From RFXV01 sp038150465 (lineage in GTDB: Bacteria > Bacteroidota > Bacteroidia > Flavobacteriales > Schleiferiaceae): a DNA stretch of 64,000 bases. The stretch spans positions 1 to 64,000 of the forward strand of contig JAYOTP010000011.1 of the NCBI GenBank assembly GCA_038150465.1, written 5' to 3'. The notes beneath the pieces were generated by a model that worked only from the letters and a program-made list of their open reading frames with translations, ran no database searches and had not been told where the DNA came from. Both the position numbers and the translations under genes were made by a program. This document shows, piece by piece, positions 42,580-51,824 of the stretch. Numbering within the stretch: the first letter of the stretch is position 1; each line of letters starts with the position of its first letter.

Positions 42580-45192
42580 ATGAACTTAGAAAAATATACG
42601 ACCAAGGTCCAGCAAGCCATGCAAGAGGCGCAAAAGACGGCGCTCAGCAAGAAGCATCAAAGCATAGATCCCGTGCATTTGATGATCGGCATGCTGCAGG
42701 TGGACAATCAGGTCCTCTCCTTCCTCTTTCAAAAATTGAATTTCCATTCAACGAATTTCCGTTCCGCATTGGAACAAAGCTTGAACGCACTGCCCAAGAT
42801 CGAAGGAGGGCAGCAATACCTCAGCCAGGACGGTCTTAAACTGCTCACCAAAGCCGAGGATCTTCTGAAGGAATTCAACGATGAATACGTTTCGCTCGAG
42901 ATCCTCTTGCTCGCCTTTCTTCATGAAAAGAATACCGTCAGCCAAATGCTCAAAGACGGAGGGATCAACACGCGAGACCTCAAAGACGCCATAGAGGAAT
43001 TGCGCAACGGCCAAAGCGTTCGCTCACATTCAGCAGAAGAGCAATATCAGGCACTGGACAAATACGGCAGGAATCTTATCGAACTCGCCCAGCAGGGAAA
43101 ACTGGATCCGGTGATCGGCCGGGACGAAGAGATCCGCCGGGTACTCCAGATCCTCTCTCGCAGGACCAAGAACAATCCGATCCTCATCGGGGAACCCGGT
43201 GTGGGCAAAACCGCCATCGCCGAAGGCCTGGCCCATCGCATCATTCGCGGAGATATCCCGGACAACCTCAAAGACAAGATGCTGTACTCTCTGGATATGG
43301 GCGCGCTCATCGCGGGTGCCAAATACAAGGGTGAATTTGAGGAACGGCTCAAAGCAGTGGTCAAGGAAGTCAGTTCATCCGATGGTCGGATCGTGCTGTT
43401 CATAGATGAGATCCACACATTGGTCGGCGCAGGCGGCGGAGAAGGTGCGATGGACGCTGCAAACATCCTCAAGCCGGCACTGGCCCGGGGCGAACTTCGC
43501 GCGATCGGTGCCACCACCCTCAACGAATACCAAAAATATTTTGAGAAGGACAAGGCGCTTGAAAGACGTTTCCAGAGCATTCTGGTCGACGAACCGGACC
43601 GCGAATCGGCGATCTCCATCCTTCGGGGCATCAAAGAGAAGTACGAGACCCACCACAAGGTCCGCATAAAGGACGAAGCCATATTGAGTGCAGTTGAACT
43701 GTCTCAGCGATACATCACCGATCGCTTCCTCCCAGACAAAGCCATCGACCTGATCGATGAAGCCGCTTCCAAGATGCGCATGGAGATCAACTCGAAGCCC
43801 GAAGAGATCGACATCCTCGACCGCCGCATCATGCAGCTCGAGATAGAGATAGAGGCGATCAAAAGGGAGGATGATCCAAAAAAGCTCGCCGTGCTGAAGG
43901 AGGAGCTCGCAGGTCTGCAGGAGGAACGCAACGGCCTTCAGGCCCGCTGGAACAACGAGCGCGAAATGGTCGATCGCATCCAAACTGCCAAGGAACAATT
44001 GGAGCGGTTCCGATTCGAAGCCGAGCAGGCAGAACGTGCAGGCGAATATGGAAAAGTGGCCGAGATCCGCTACGGACGCATCAGTGAAACAGAGGAAGAA
44101 CTCAGATCGGCCGAAGAAGAACTGCAAAGCCGCCAAGACGGGAACCACCTGATCAAGGAAGAAGTGACTCGGGAGGATGTGGCAGAAGTCGTCGCCAAGT
44201 GGACGGGGATCCCCGTTACCCGAATGCTCGAGAGCGAGCGCGAGAAACTCCTGAAGCTCGAGGAGGAACTCGGCAGAAGGATCATCGGACAGACAGAGGC
44301 CATTGCCGCAGTGTCTGATGCCATAAGGCGCAGCCGGGCCGGACTGAACGACACCCAAAGACCCATTGGCTCCTTTATCTTTTTGGGCACCACGGGGGTT
44401 GGAAAGACCGAATTGGCCAAAGCACTGGCAGACCACCTATTTCAGGACGAATCGGCACTCACCCGCATCGATATGAGTGAATATCAGGAACGGCATAGCG
44501 TCAGCCGTCTGGTTGGTGCTCCTCCCGGTTATGTGGGCTACGATGAAGGCGGACAACTCACAGAGGCTGTTCGCAGAAAGCCCTATTCGATCATTCTGCT
44601 GGATGAGATCGAAAAAGCACATCCAGATGTCTTCAACCTTCTGCTGCAGGTCCTCGATGATGGACGGCTCACCGACAACAAGGGCCGGACGGCAAATTTC
44701 AAGAACAGCCTGATCATCATGAGCTCCAATTTGGGTTCTGAGATGATACAGGAAATGGTGGACGAGCAGGCCGATACCGACCGCAATGAACAGATGGATC
44801 AGGTAAAAAGAGAACTCCTGCCCCTTCTGAGAAAAGCACTTCGGCCTGAATTTCTGAACCGAATCGACGAAACCATCGTGTTCACACCGCTCAACAGAGA
44901 GGAGATCCGCAGGATCGTCCGGCTTCAGATCGACCTGCTGAGCAAGCGTGTTGGTGCACAAGGGATCATAGTGGATGCCACGCCACAGGCTGTGGACTGG
45001 CTGGCCATTCAAGGTTTCGATCCGCAGTTCGGTGCGCGGCCACTGAAGCGGATCATACAACGTGAAGTGCTCAACCGCCTGTCAAAAGATATTTTGAAAG
45101 GCGATGTGGACGCTGATTCCGTCATCCTTATCGACAGGGAAGACGAGCAGCTGGTCTTTCGCAACCAGACCACACCGGAACTGGAACTGTAA
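42580..45192 (+). CDS. clpB: ATP-dependent disaggregase ClpB
   Basis: Hsp100 chaperone of 870 residues that, with DnaK, rescues aggregated proteins. The Clp N-domain repeats cover about 1-145. AAA1 has Walker A GEPGVGKT near 205 and Walker B VLFIDEIHTLVGAGG. The coiled-coil M domain (about 405-525) distinguishes it from ClpA/ClpC. AAA2 has Walker A GTTGVGKTE near 605 and ILLDEIEKAHPDVF. It lacks an IGF/IGL ClpP-docking loop as far as I can see. The 175-base upstream region holds a terminator and a small inverted repeat. Confidence 0.98.
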   Translation: MNLEKYTTKVQQAMQEAQKTALSKKHQSIDPVHLMIGMLQVDNQVLSFLFQKLNFHSTNFRSALEQSLNALPKIEGGQQYLSQDGLKLLTKAEDLLKEFNDEYVSLEILLLAFLHEKNTVSQMLKDGGINTRDLKDAIEELRNGQSVRSHSAEEQYQALDKYGRNLIELAQQGKLDPVIGRDEEIRRVLQILSRRTKNNPILIGEPGVGKTAIAEGLAHRIIRGDIPDNLKDKMLYSLDMGALIAGAKYKGEFEERLKAVVKEVSSSDGRIVLFIDEIHTLVGAGGGEGAMDAANILKPALARGELRAIGATTLNEYQKYFEKDKALERRFQSILVDEPDRESAISILRGIKEKYETHHKVRIKDEAILSAVELSQRYITDRFLPDKAIDLIDEAASKMRMEINSKPEEIDILDRRIMQLEIEIEAIKREDDPKKLAVLKEELAGLQEERNGLQARWNNEREMVDRIQTAKEQLERFRFEAEQAERAGEYGKVAEIRYGRISETEEELRSAEEELQSRQDGNHLIKEEVTREDVAEVVAKWTGIPVTRMLESEREKLLKLEEELGRRIIGQTEAIAAVSDAIRRSRAGLNDTQRPIGSFIFLGTTGVGKTELAKALADHLFQDESALTRIDMSEYQERHSVSRLVGAPPGYVGYDEGGQLTEAVRRKPYSIILLDEIEKAHPDVFNLLLQVLDDGRLTDNKGRTANFKNSLIIMSSNLGSEMIQEMVDEQADTDRNEQMDQVKRELLPLLRKALRPEFLNRIDETIVFTPLNREEIRRIVRLQIDLLSKRVGAQGIIVDATPQAVDWLAIQGFDPQFGARPLKRIIQREVLNRLSKDILKGDVDADSVILIDREDEQLVFRNQTTPELEL

Positions 45193-45203
45193 ACGGCGGC
45201 GGT

Positions 45204-45905
45204 TCAGACTGGCCTTTTGATCAGATGCAGCTGAAGCAGTCCATAGGCTTCATCTGAGTCTTCTTTGAATGGAATGGCCGAACGGACACTTTCATAAACG
45301 CCATTCAAGCGACGAAGGCGTTTTTCATCCACGAGGTCGTAGCGCTCCTGAAGGTCACTGGCCAGATCCCAACCAACCACTGTTGGCTCACAGATGGCCG
45401 GAGCCTCATGGATATCGGTGATCAGCAAGAAGCGTCCGCCTGGACGAAGTACCCGGCAGATCTCATCGAGGCTGTCCTGAAGGTCGTCGACATGGTCCAG
45501 CGCGTTGAAGCAACAAACCAGATCGAAAGAGGCATCTTCGAAAGGCATTTGCTCCGCAGCACCCTGGACCAATTCCATCTTGAGCCTTGTATTGAGTTTC
45601 CGATATCTATCGGCCAAGGGATCGATGCCCACTCGGCTCCGTGCCTCATCGGCCCAATCGAGGCTCCCTCGGGGACCACAGCCCACATCGAGTACGTCCT
45701 TACCTGCATAATCTGATTTGGAGAGCCCGAACGCCTTGGTGTAAAAGGGCTCGTAGAATTCATTGGTGAGCTGACCCTCTCTGAGTTTCTCCCATCTCCA
45801 GTAGGCATGCTCAAAAAACAGTTTGGCGCGTTGAGGACCGAAGATCCTGATCAGACCTCCGGAAAGAACAGAATACCATTGGAGTTTGGTCTTGGCAGAT
45901 ATCAC
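45204..45905 (-). CDS. SAM-dependent class I methyltransferase
   Basis: A 233-residue methyltransferase. Motif I is DVLDVGCGPRGSLDW, the acidic post-I residue lies in VGIDPLADRY, and later motifs are MPFEDASFDLVCCFNALDHV and LRPGGRFLLI. It is the last gene of the dapF operon, starting with an ATGA overlap with mltG. The substrate is not evident. The UbiE-like core suits small molecules or lipids rather than rRNA, and the hydrophobic N-terminal stretch (WYSVLSGGLIRIFG) may bind membrane. Confidence 0.85.
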   Translation of the reverse strand: MISAKTKLQWYSVLSGGLIRIFGPQRAKLFFEHAYWRWEKLREGQLTNEFYEPFYTKAFGLSKSDYAGKDVLDVGCGPRGSLDWADEARSRVGIDPLADRYRKLNTRLKMELVQGAAEQMPFEDASFDLVCCFNALDHVDDLQDSLDEICRVLRPGGRFLLITDIHEAPAICEPTVVGWDLASDLQERYDLVDEKRLRRLNGVYESVRSAIPFKEDSDEAYGLLQLHLIKRPV

Positions 45906-46915
45906 AGCTTCCTTCTGTTCAGATTCTGCTGATACTTCCGAGCCATGCGCTGATGCCTGCCAAATTGATCTGCCCGGGAAAATTCATGATATCCTGGACG
46001 CTCGACACTGGCCACCATGAAGAAATAGGCGTGCCGTTCGGCATGGATCACCGCCTCGACCGCCTGAAGAGAAGGTATGGAAATAGGGCCGGGAGGCAGC
46101 CCCGCATTCAGATAGGTGTTCCAGGGGGAAGGGAAACGCACATGCGCATGGAGCACCCGCCGGATCACACTGTCGGGAAAGCTCTTTTTGAAGCCGTAAA
46201 CGGCTGTGGGATCGGACTCCAGCTTCCAGCCCTCCCTGATGCGATTCAGGTAAAGGCCGGCGACACGGGGCATTTCATCCATCCGATTGGTCTCGGCTTG
46301 TACAATGCTTGCGAGGGTGACGACCTCTACTCTGCTCAGACCGATCTGCTCCCTGAGCGAATCCCTGCTGCGCCAGAAACGCTCACTTTCCGCCTGCATT
46401 CGATCGAGGAATTGTTCTGGGCTCATGGTCCAATACACTTCGTAGGTATTGGGCAGTATGACCGATGAGCGTTCGTGTGGCTCAAGACCGAGTTCACGGC
46501 CGGCCTTTTCGGACTGCAGATAATCTGAAAATGCAGCCGAATCTTCCATCAACTGGGCTGCGAGCTTTCTGCTCAACACATCCAAACTGCCACAGCTCGT
46601 GATGGTCAGTTGAATGGGATGCTGGGCGCCCGATCGAAAGCGATTGAACAGATTCCGGATCGGGTCTCCTTGCTCTATTCGATAAATGCCCGGCGGAAAC
46701 GTTGAAATATCCTTTAGCCGGCACAACCAGACCAGCGCATCACCGCGCTCCACAAATCCCGAATCGACCAATTGCTCTGCCACAGCCGCACACTGACCAC
46801 CCTCTGGATGAATGACAAGCCGACCGGAACGAAGTGCGCCTTGTCCGAATAGGGTGTACAACGCATAACTGCCGATCAGTCCTGCTGCAGAAAAGAAGAT
46901 CAATAGCTTTTTCAT
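45902..46915 (-). CDS. mltG: Endolytic peptidoglycan transglycosylase MltG
   Basis: Inner-membrane lytic transglycosylase of 337 residues that cuts nascent glycan strands. One N-terminal transmembrane anchor (LLIFFSAAGLIGSYALYTLF) is followed by a LysM-like region and the YceG/MltG catalytic domain, with the catalytic Glu in LASIVQAETNRMDEMPRVAG. Conserved PNTYEVYW and SPWNTYLNAGLPPGPI are also present. The start is ATG 46915, sharing ATGA with the cytochrome stop; the open frame continues upstream only as a shadow of the cytochrome gene. Confidence 0.95.
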   Translation of the reverse strand: MKKLLIFFSAAGLIGSYALYTLFGQGALRSGRLVIHPEGGQCAAVAEQLVDSGFVERGDALVWLCRLKDISTFPPGIYRIEQGDPIRNLFNRFRSGAQHPIQLTITSCGSLDVLSRKLAAQLMEDSAAFSDYLQSEKAGRELGLEPHERSSVILPNTYEVYWTMSPEQFLDRMQAESERFWRSRDSLREQIGLSRVEVVTLASIVQAETNRMDEMPRVAGLYLNRIREGWKLESDPTAVYGFKKSFPDSVIRRVLHAHVRFPSPWNTYLNAGLPPGPISIPSLQAVEAVIHAERHAYFFMVASVERPGYHEFSRADQFGRHQRMARKYQQNLNRRKL

Positions 46916-48855
46916 CCGGTGCTTTCTAAATGATCCAACAGAATACGCACTTTCGGGTGATCTGCATGATAGCGTTCCAGCCACTCTTTGTCGGATCTCC
47001 AACCATCAGGATGCGCCGACTGCTGACGAAGGACCAGACGATTGATGCGCGCCAGCACATGGTCTGGAGCAAAATGCAGACAGCGAGAGAACAGATCCTC
47101 AGCCTCCTGCAATCGGCCCTGAAGCAAACGGACGTAGCCCAGACCATTCAGACACTCTTCTTGCTGTGGATCTTCACCAAGGGCAAAAGAGTATTCATCC
47201 GCCGCTTCATCCCAGCGCCCCTCGCCCACCAGAAAGCCCGCATAGGCAGATCTGAATTCCAATACGAAAGGCGCCCGATGAATGGCTTCCTGGAAATAGG
47301 CATCGCAGCGGGATCTGTCATCTCCTTCCTCCTTCCAGGCCATGGCCAAACGGAAGGCCGTCCAAGCACCGGAATTGTCCAAAGAAGGTTCCTCCAGGAG
47401 CGAATCGAGCGGAAAGCCTCGGCCGATCCCGACGATCCCATTGAGATCTGCCCGCAGATACTTCAGATGTATGCGCTCTGGCAGAAGGCCATTGGATCCA
47501 CTGAGCAAGGCTTCGGCAGAGTCGAGCAATACCAACTCCTGATCGAAGCGCTCGTATTGCTGCAAATACGCCCGGATCCGGCTCTGCCGCGAGGGCTTTG
47601 GGTTGTTGACCGCATAGAGTCCGTTCTTCACTGTACTGGGGCTTTCAGGCATCGAGTTGGGAATACGAATGTAATGGTCGTGCACGCGGACATGGGGAAT
47701 ATCGGCACTTCCCTTGAGCGGCATGTGGCATCCACTGCAATCATCGCCATTTTCTCGGCGGAGGCTCAGCTGCTCCGTGCAGCCCTCTTTTTCTGAAGAT
47801 CCGTGACAGGACACACACTTTGAGTTGAACACCGAGTTGTCTGTATGGGCGACAGCCACATGCGGGTCGTGGCAGCTGGTGCAGACAAACTGACCATCAG
47901 AACTCAAGAAACAGGCGCTCATCCGGAAGCGCTGAACATGTCCGGCCATGATGAATTCCTCCTTGTCGCCTTGTGTACGAGGCATGTAGACATCCATCAC
48001 AGAAGCCAGCTTCATTCCCGGCTTGAAATCGAAAAAAGACTTGCCCTCATGCAGCACCGAATTGCCCTGAAGGTGGCAACGCTGACAGATCTCCATTCGG
48101 AGATCGGCAGTCAGCCTTTTGGGGTTGACGATACTCGGGTCTGCTTCGTTTGCCGTATCTGTGATCGACCCGCTCATGATCTTGCGCACATGGGCTTCGC
48201 CCGGACCGTGACATCGCTCGCAATCGATGCCTTCCGGCAGCTTACTGAACTTATTGGTGGATCCTGCCACAAATTCCGTGGGCATGGCGTTGTGACAGCT
48301 CATGCACTCCAGGCCGATCGGTCGATCGAAGCGTTCATTGAATCCATTTTCAAAACCCGGCGGCAGATCGGACAGCTGATCTTGGGTGTAATAAGTGAAG
48401 GGCATTTGATGGATATAGCCCATTCTGTCCATCAGATGGGAATTGGTGTGCTGCCCCGACCCGATGATGTAGTCCACCTTCTGCGATAAACGATGCAGGG
48501 TATCTGTTCCGACCGACCGGGATTCTTTCAAAAAGAGACCATCGGACCCAACGCACATGCGGTAAGACCATTGACCGATGGAATCGAACAAGTCCATGTG
48601 GCCAGAATCCATAGCGCTCCTCTCGGCAGTGGCCCGACCGAACGAACGGCCCATACCTGTTTCACGATAACTCTGATAGATGTCATAGTGGCAATTCCTG
48701 CAGGTCTCGATGCCCACATACCCAACTGAATCCGCATGGTTCCACCAGACGGGCTCATCGGGAATGCCAGCGGTCTTTTGGCCCACTTGCTGGCACTGCG
48801 CAAGAAATACAATGGCGATCAGCAATGCCGTCCAAATGGGGAATGCCTTGTTCAA
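46912..48855 (-). CDS. Heptaheme c-type cytochrome with C-terminal TPR region, exported
   Basis: A 647-residue protein. Seven CxxCH heme-attachment motifs are present: CRNCH, CMSCH, CERCH, CQRCH, CTSCH, CVSCH and CSGCH, spread over about residues 50-375. The C-terminal 170 residues are helical TPR-like repeats (FQEAIHRAPFVLEFRSAYAG, ALGEDPQQEECLNGLGYV). The best start is TTG 48855, overlapping the acetyltransferase stop as TTGA. It yields a hydrophobic signal ending FLAQC at Cys21, a possible lipobox with an unusual Gln at -1. Multiheme TPR cytochromes occur in marine Bacteroidota and Planctomycetes; partner and electron acceptor are unknown. It lies between a GNAT gene and mltG in the dapF operon. 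Confidence 0.88.
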   Translation of the reverse strand: MNKAFPIWTALLIAIVFLAQCQQVGQKTAGIPDEPVWWNHADSVGYVGIETCRNCHYDIYQSYRETGMGRSFGRATAERSAMDSGHMDLFDSIGQWSYRMCVGSDGLFLKESRSVGTDTLHRLSQKVDYIIGSGQHTNSHLMDRMGYIHQMPFTYYTQDQLSDLPPGFENGFNERFDRPIGLECMSCHNAMPTEFVAGSTNKFSKLPEGIDCERCHGPGEAHVRKIMSGSITDTANEADPSIVNPKRLTADLRMEICQRCHLQGNSVLHEGKSFFDFKPGMKLASVMDVYMPRTQGDKEEFIMAGHVQRFRMSACFLSSDGQFVCTSCHDPHVAVAHTDNSVFNSKCVSCHGSSEKEGCTEQLSLRRENGDDCSGCHMPLKGSADIPHVRVHDHYIRIPNSMPESPSTVKNGLYAVNNPKPSRQSRIRAYLQQYERFDQELVLLDSAEALLSGSNGLLPERIHLKYLRADLNGIVGIGRGFPLDSLLEEPSLDNSGAWTAFRLAMAWKEEGDDRSRCDAYFQEAIHRAPFVLEFRSAYAGFLVGEGRWDEAADEYSFALGEDPQQEECLNGLGYVRLLQGRLQEAEDLFSRCLHFAPDHVLARINRLVLRQQSAHPDGWRSDKEWLERYHADHPKVRILLDHLESTG

Positions 48856-49376
48856 GGGGAATGAAATTTCTGATACACGAACACATCCTGATGTCCATCC
48901 GCAGAGAACACCCATTGCTTGAGTTCTCCTGAAGAGCTGAAGCCCGCGCCCTCAAAGAGTTGGATGCTCGCGTGGTTCGACTTGGACACAAAAGCATACA
49001 ACTGATGCAAGCGGTATTCTTCAAATGCCCGTTGTTGGATCAGCTCAAGGGCTCTTCGTGCATGCCCTTTTCTGCGGTCCTTTTTTTCTGCGATCAGAAT
49101 GCCGACGGCTGCACGCAGGTGATCGGTGTTCAGGTCGTACAGATCGATGTGCCCAATGGCGCGCGCCGACCGGGTCTCTTCGATGATGTACCTGAACTGT
49201 CCGGCTGCAAAAAGGTCATCCGCAGCGTGTTGAATATATCTTTCCAGCAACGCTCTGGAATACGACCGATGTGGATCGGCCGATGCCATGAATTCCGGAT
49301 CATTCTCCCAACGCAGCAAAAGGTCCAGATCTTTCTCCTGAACCGGGCGCAGAGCAGTGAGGTCGCTTTCGCTCAT
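48852..49376 (-). CDS. GNAT-family N-acetyltransferase
   Basis: A 174-residue acetyltransferase of the RimJ/RimL type. Acetyl-CoA-binding features are VGILIAEKKDRRKGHARRAL (the Q/RxxGxG/A loop), and NHASIQLFEGAGF is the conserved C-terminal part. It starts at ATG 49376, sharing ATGA with the dapF stop; the longer frame to 49682 is a dapF shadow. The substrate is unknown; the family modifies protein N-termini or small amines. Confidence 0.9.
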   Translation of the reverse strand: MSESDLTALRPVQEKDLDLLLRWENDPEFMASADPHRSYSRALLERYIQHAADDLFAAGQFRYIIEETRSARAIGHIDLYDLNTDHLRAAVGILIAEKKDRRKGHARRALELIQQRAFEEYRLHQLYAFVSKSNHASIQLFEGAGFSSSGELKQWVFSADGHQDVFVYQKFHSP

Positions 49377-50161
49377 CCTCTTTCCAATCGCCCTGAGAAA
49401 ACTTGCGCGGTCGGACCACACAAGGTGACGGAACCAAAACCGTTTTCGGTCCTTAGAAAATCCACGCTCAGTACTCCACCGGGTGCATTCAATGTGACCG
49501 GACCGTTTTCCCATCCATTCTGAAGCGCAAGGACCAAGGCAACAGCCACCGTCCCTGTGCCGCAACTCAGGGTCTCCTCCTCCACTCCCCGCTCGAAAGT
49601 CCTCATGAAGAACTGTCCGTTCCGCTCTTCGAGAAAATTGACGTTGGTTCCCTTTGGCATGAACCGCTCCTGGGATCGCCACTTTCGCCCCTGCCCATCT
49701 ACATCGAAATCATCCAACCGATCGACAGAAAGAACAAAGTGAGGAGAACCCGTGTCCAGAAAATATCCGCCTAATATGGCTTCTGGTATGGGTGTATCGT
49801 TCATCCCCAGGACCACATCTCCATTGGGCGCGTTTTGAGCCAGATGGGCACCGTCCGGGGCATCCAGAACCAATTTTCCCTCGGCCCAACCATTGGTGAA
49901 TGCATATTTGGCTGCGCAGCGCCCTCCGTTCCCGCACATGCTTCCGGGATGTCCATCGGAATTGAAGTACTGCATCTCTACCCGCTCCTTGTCCACAGGA
50001 TGCACAACGATCAGCCCATCCGCACCGATACCCGTCCGCCTGTTGCACCAGCTCTCCACCTCCTGCTGCCCTGGGCTTCCTTCACCGAATACTTTCTTCT
50101 CAAACAGCAGAAAATCATTGCCCGATCCGTGCCATTTTTGAAACTGAATGGTGCTGCTCAC
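49373..50161 (-). CDS. dapF: Diaminopimelate epimerase
   Basis: Converts LL- to meso-diaminopimelate for lysine and peptidoglycan synthesis. The two catalytic thiols are Cys76 in SMCGNGGRC and Cys200 in LSCGTGTVA. HGSGNDFLLF at the N-terminus and the 262-residue length are normal. The start is GTG 50161; there is no closer ATG. It heads the five-gene minus-strand operon and is divergent from the DegP-type protease. Confidence 0.97.
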   Translation of the reverse strand: MSSTIQFQKWHGSGNDFLLFEKKVFGEGSPGQQEVESWCNRRTGIGADGLIVVHPVDKERVEMQYFNSDGHPGSMCGNGGRCAAKYAFTNGWAEGKLVLDAPDGAHLAQNAPNGDVVLGMNDTPIPEAILGGYFLDTGSPHFVLSVDRLDDFDVDGQGRKWRSQERFMPKGTNVNFLEERNGQFFMRTFERGVEEETLSCGTGTVAVALVLALQNGWENGPVTLNAPGGVLSVDFLRTENGFGSVTLCGPTAQVFSGRLERG

Positions 50162-50271
50162 AACAGTGCAGTTAAATTGAGGTTAAAGAAAGAGTTCATG
50201 GGCATTTAGAACACTTCAACGGTATGTCTTTTGTACGCAAGAACCACCTAATCAAATGTAAAGTATTGGAG

Positions 50272-51699
50272 ATGAAAAAAGTCCTGGGAATAGTGGCCGC
50301 ATCCACTTTTAGTGCATTGATCGCTCTTGGCATGTACCGCCAGTTCTACGAAACACCCGCCCCGCCAACCAAGCTGAATGTCCAGCCCGAATACAGCGCA
50401 CGCGCAGTCGCACTGCAGGGCGATGGAACGACGGATTTCACCTTTGCAGCCGAACGAACAGTCAACGCGGTCGTGCACGTAAAGACCTCCTTTGAAAGAA
50501 GAAGCGCCTCCCCTTTCGACCTGTTCTTTGGAAATCCCGGTGGACGTTCGCAGATCGTTCGAGGCGCTGGATCCGGTGTGATCCTCAGTGAAAATGGCTA
50601 CATCATCACCAACAACCATGTCATTGAAGATGCCGAGCAGATCGTTGTGGCACTGAACGACGGACGCGAATATGAAGGAACAGTTATCGGAACCGATCCC
50701 ACGACAGACATCGCCCTGATCCAGGTGGAAGAGAGCGGACTGCCCTTTTTGAGCTTCTCCAATTCGGACGAAGTCAAGGTCGGTCAATGGGTTTTGGCAG
50801 TGGGCAATCCGTTCAACCTTACCTCAACAGTCACCGCAGGCATCGTTTCTGCCAAGGCCAGAAATATTGGCATCATCCCCAGCCGAACGGCCATAGAGAG
50901 TTTCATTCAGACCGATGCAGCCGTCAACCCTGGTAACAGCGGAGGCGCCTTGGTCAATACAAATGGAGAACTCATCGGCATCAATACAGCCATCAGCACA
51001 CATACCGGAAGTTTTGAGGGCTATTCATTCGCAGTTCCGAGCAACATTGCCTCCAAAGTGGTGGAAGACCTTGTCGAATACGGAACCGTTCAGCGGGCGT
51101 TCATCGGAGTCGACATCGGAACAGTCACTCCCGTGAATGCGGAAGAGCTCGGGCTTTCGGTAAACAGCGGCGTCTACATCGGTGGCCTAGTGCCCAATGG
51201 AGCTGCGGCAAATGCGGGCATTGAAGTTGGTGATGTGATCACGGAGGTGGACGGCAAAAGTGTGAACGGAGCCACCGAACTGCAGGAAACGATCGGCAGG
51301 AGGCGTCCGGGCGATGTGGTCCTTCTGACCATCGACAGGGAGGGAACGCAAAAAGAGATCGAGGTCGAATTGCGCAACAGACAAGGAACAACGGACATCA
51401 TCACTCAAGATGAGATGAACTTCACGGCCGGCCTCGGTGCCCGGTTCGAGGAACTCAGCGCAGATCAAAAACGGCGAATGGGCATCCGTTCCGGTGTGCG
51501 TGTTGAAAAAGTGGTGGGTGGAAAATTTGAGAAAGCGGGGATCCCCGAAGGCTTTGTGATCACCAAGATGAACAACCGATATGTCAGCTCTGCCGAAGAC
51601 ATCGAACGCATCTCATCACAGCTGCAACCGGGCGACGGGGTGCTCATACAGGGAATTCAACCCAATGGCCGACCCGATTACTATGCCTTTGGCTGGTAA
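50272..51699 (+). CDS. DegP/DegQ-type (Do family) periplasmic serine protease
   Basis: A 475-residue envelope quality-control protease. An N-terminal signal or anchor (VLGIVAASTFSALIALGMY) precedes the trypsin-like domain. The triad is His116 (ITNNHVIED), Asp146 (TTDIALIQV) and Ser223 (NPGNSGGAL). Two PDZ domains follow (about 290-375 and 395-475). ATG 50272 is chosen because it starts directly at the signal sequence; the frame is open to an upstream ATG at 50224. The single unusual feature is the absence of a clear TAnnTTTG upstream, which could mean alternative sigma (stress) control. Confidence 0.95.
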   Translation: MKKVLGIVAASTFSALIALGMYRQFYETPAPPTKLNVQPEYSARAVALQGDGTTDFTFAAERTVNAVVHVKTSFERRSASPFDLFFGNPGGRSQIVRGAGSGVILSENGYIITNNHVIEDAEQIVVALNDGREYEGTVIGTDPTTDIALIQVEESGLPFLSFSNSDEVKVGQWVLAVGNPFNLTSTVTAGIVSAKARNIGIIPSRTAIESFIQTDAAVNPGNSGGALVNTNGELIGINTAISTHTGSFEGYSFAVPSNIASKVVEDLVEYGTVQRAFIGVDIGTVTPVNAEELGLSVNSGVYIGGLVPNGAAANAGIEVGDVITEVDGKSVNGATELQETIGRRRPGDVVLLTIDREGTQKEIEVELRNRQGTTDIITQDEMNFTAGLGARFEELSADQKRRMGIRSGVRVEKVVGGKFEKAGIPEGFVITKMNNRYVSSAEDIERISSQLQPGDGVLIQGIQPNGRPDYYAFGW

Positions 51700-51824
51700 G
51701 CCGGACTTGTTTTGTTCAGCCGTTTGAGGTGCTTTTCTCAGCAACTTCTCGACAAAAGCGGGCTGAAATTGAATTTTGTTAAACCCCGACCACTTATTTG
51801 CCGTTAACATTAAAAGAGTACAAC

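Noticed and set aside
43375..44436. 353-codon minus-strand open frame inside clpB
   Set aside because: clpB motifs on the plus strand are unmistakable; the opposite frame is a shadow.
49377..49682. N-terminal extension of the GNAT gene to 49682
   Set aside because: The extra 102 residues are dapF read out of frame; ATG 49376 starts the acetyltransferase domain.
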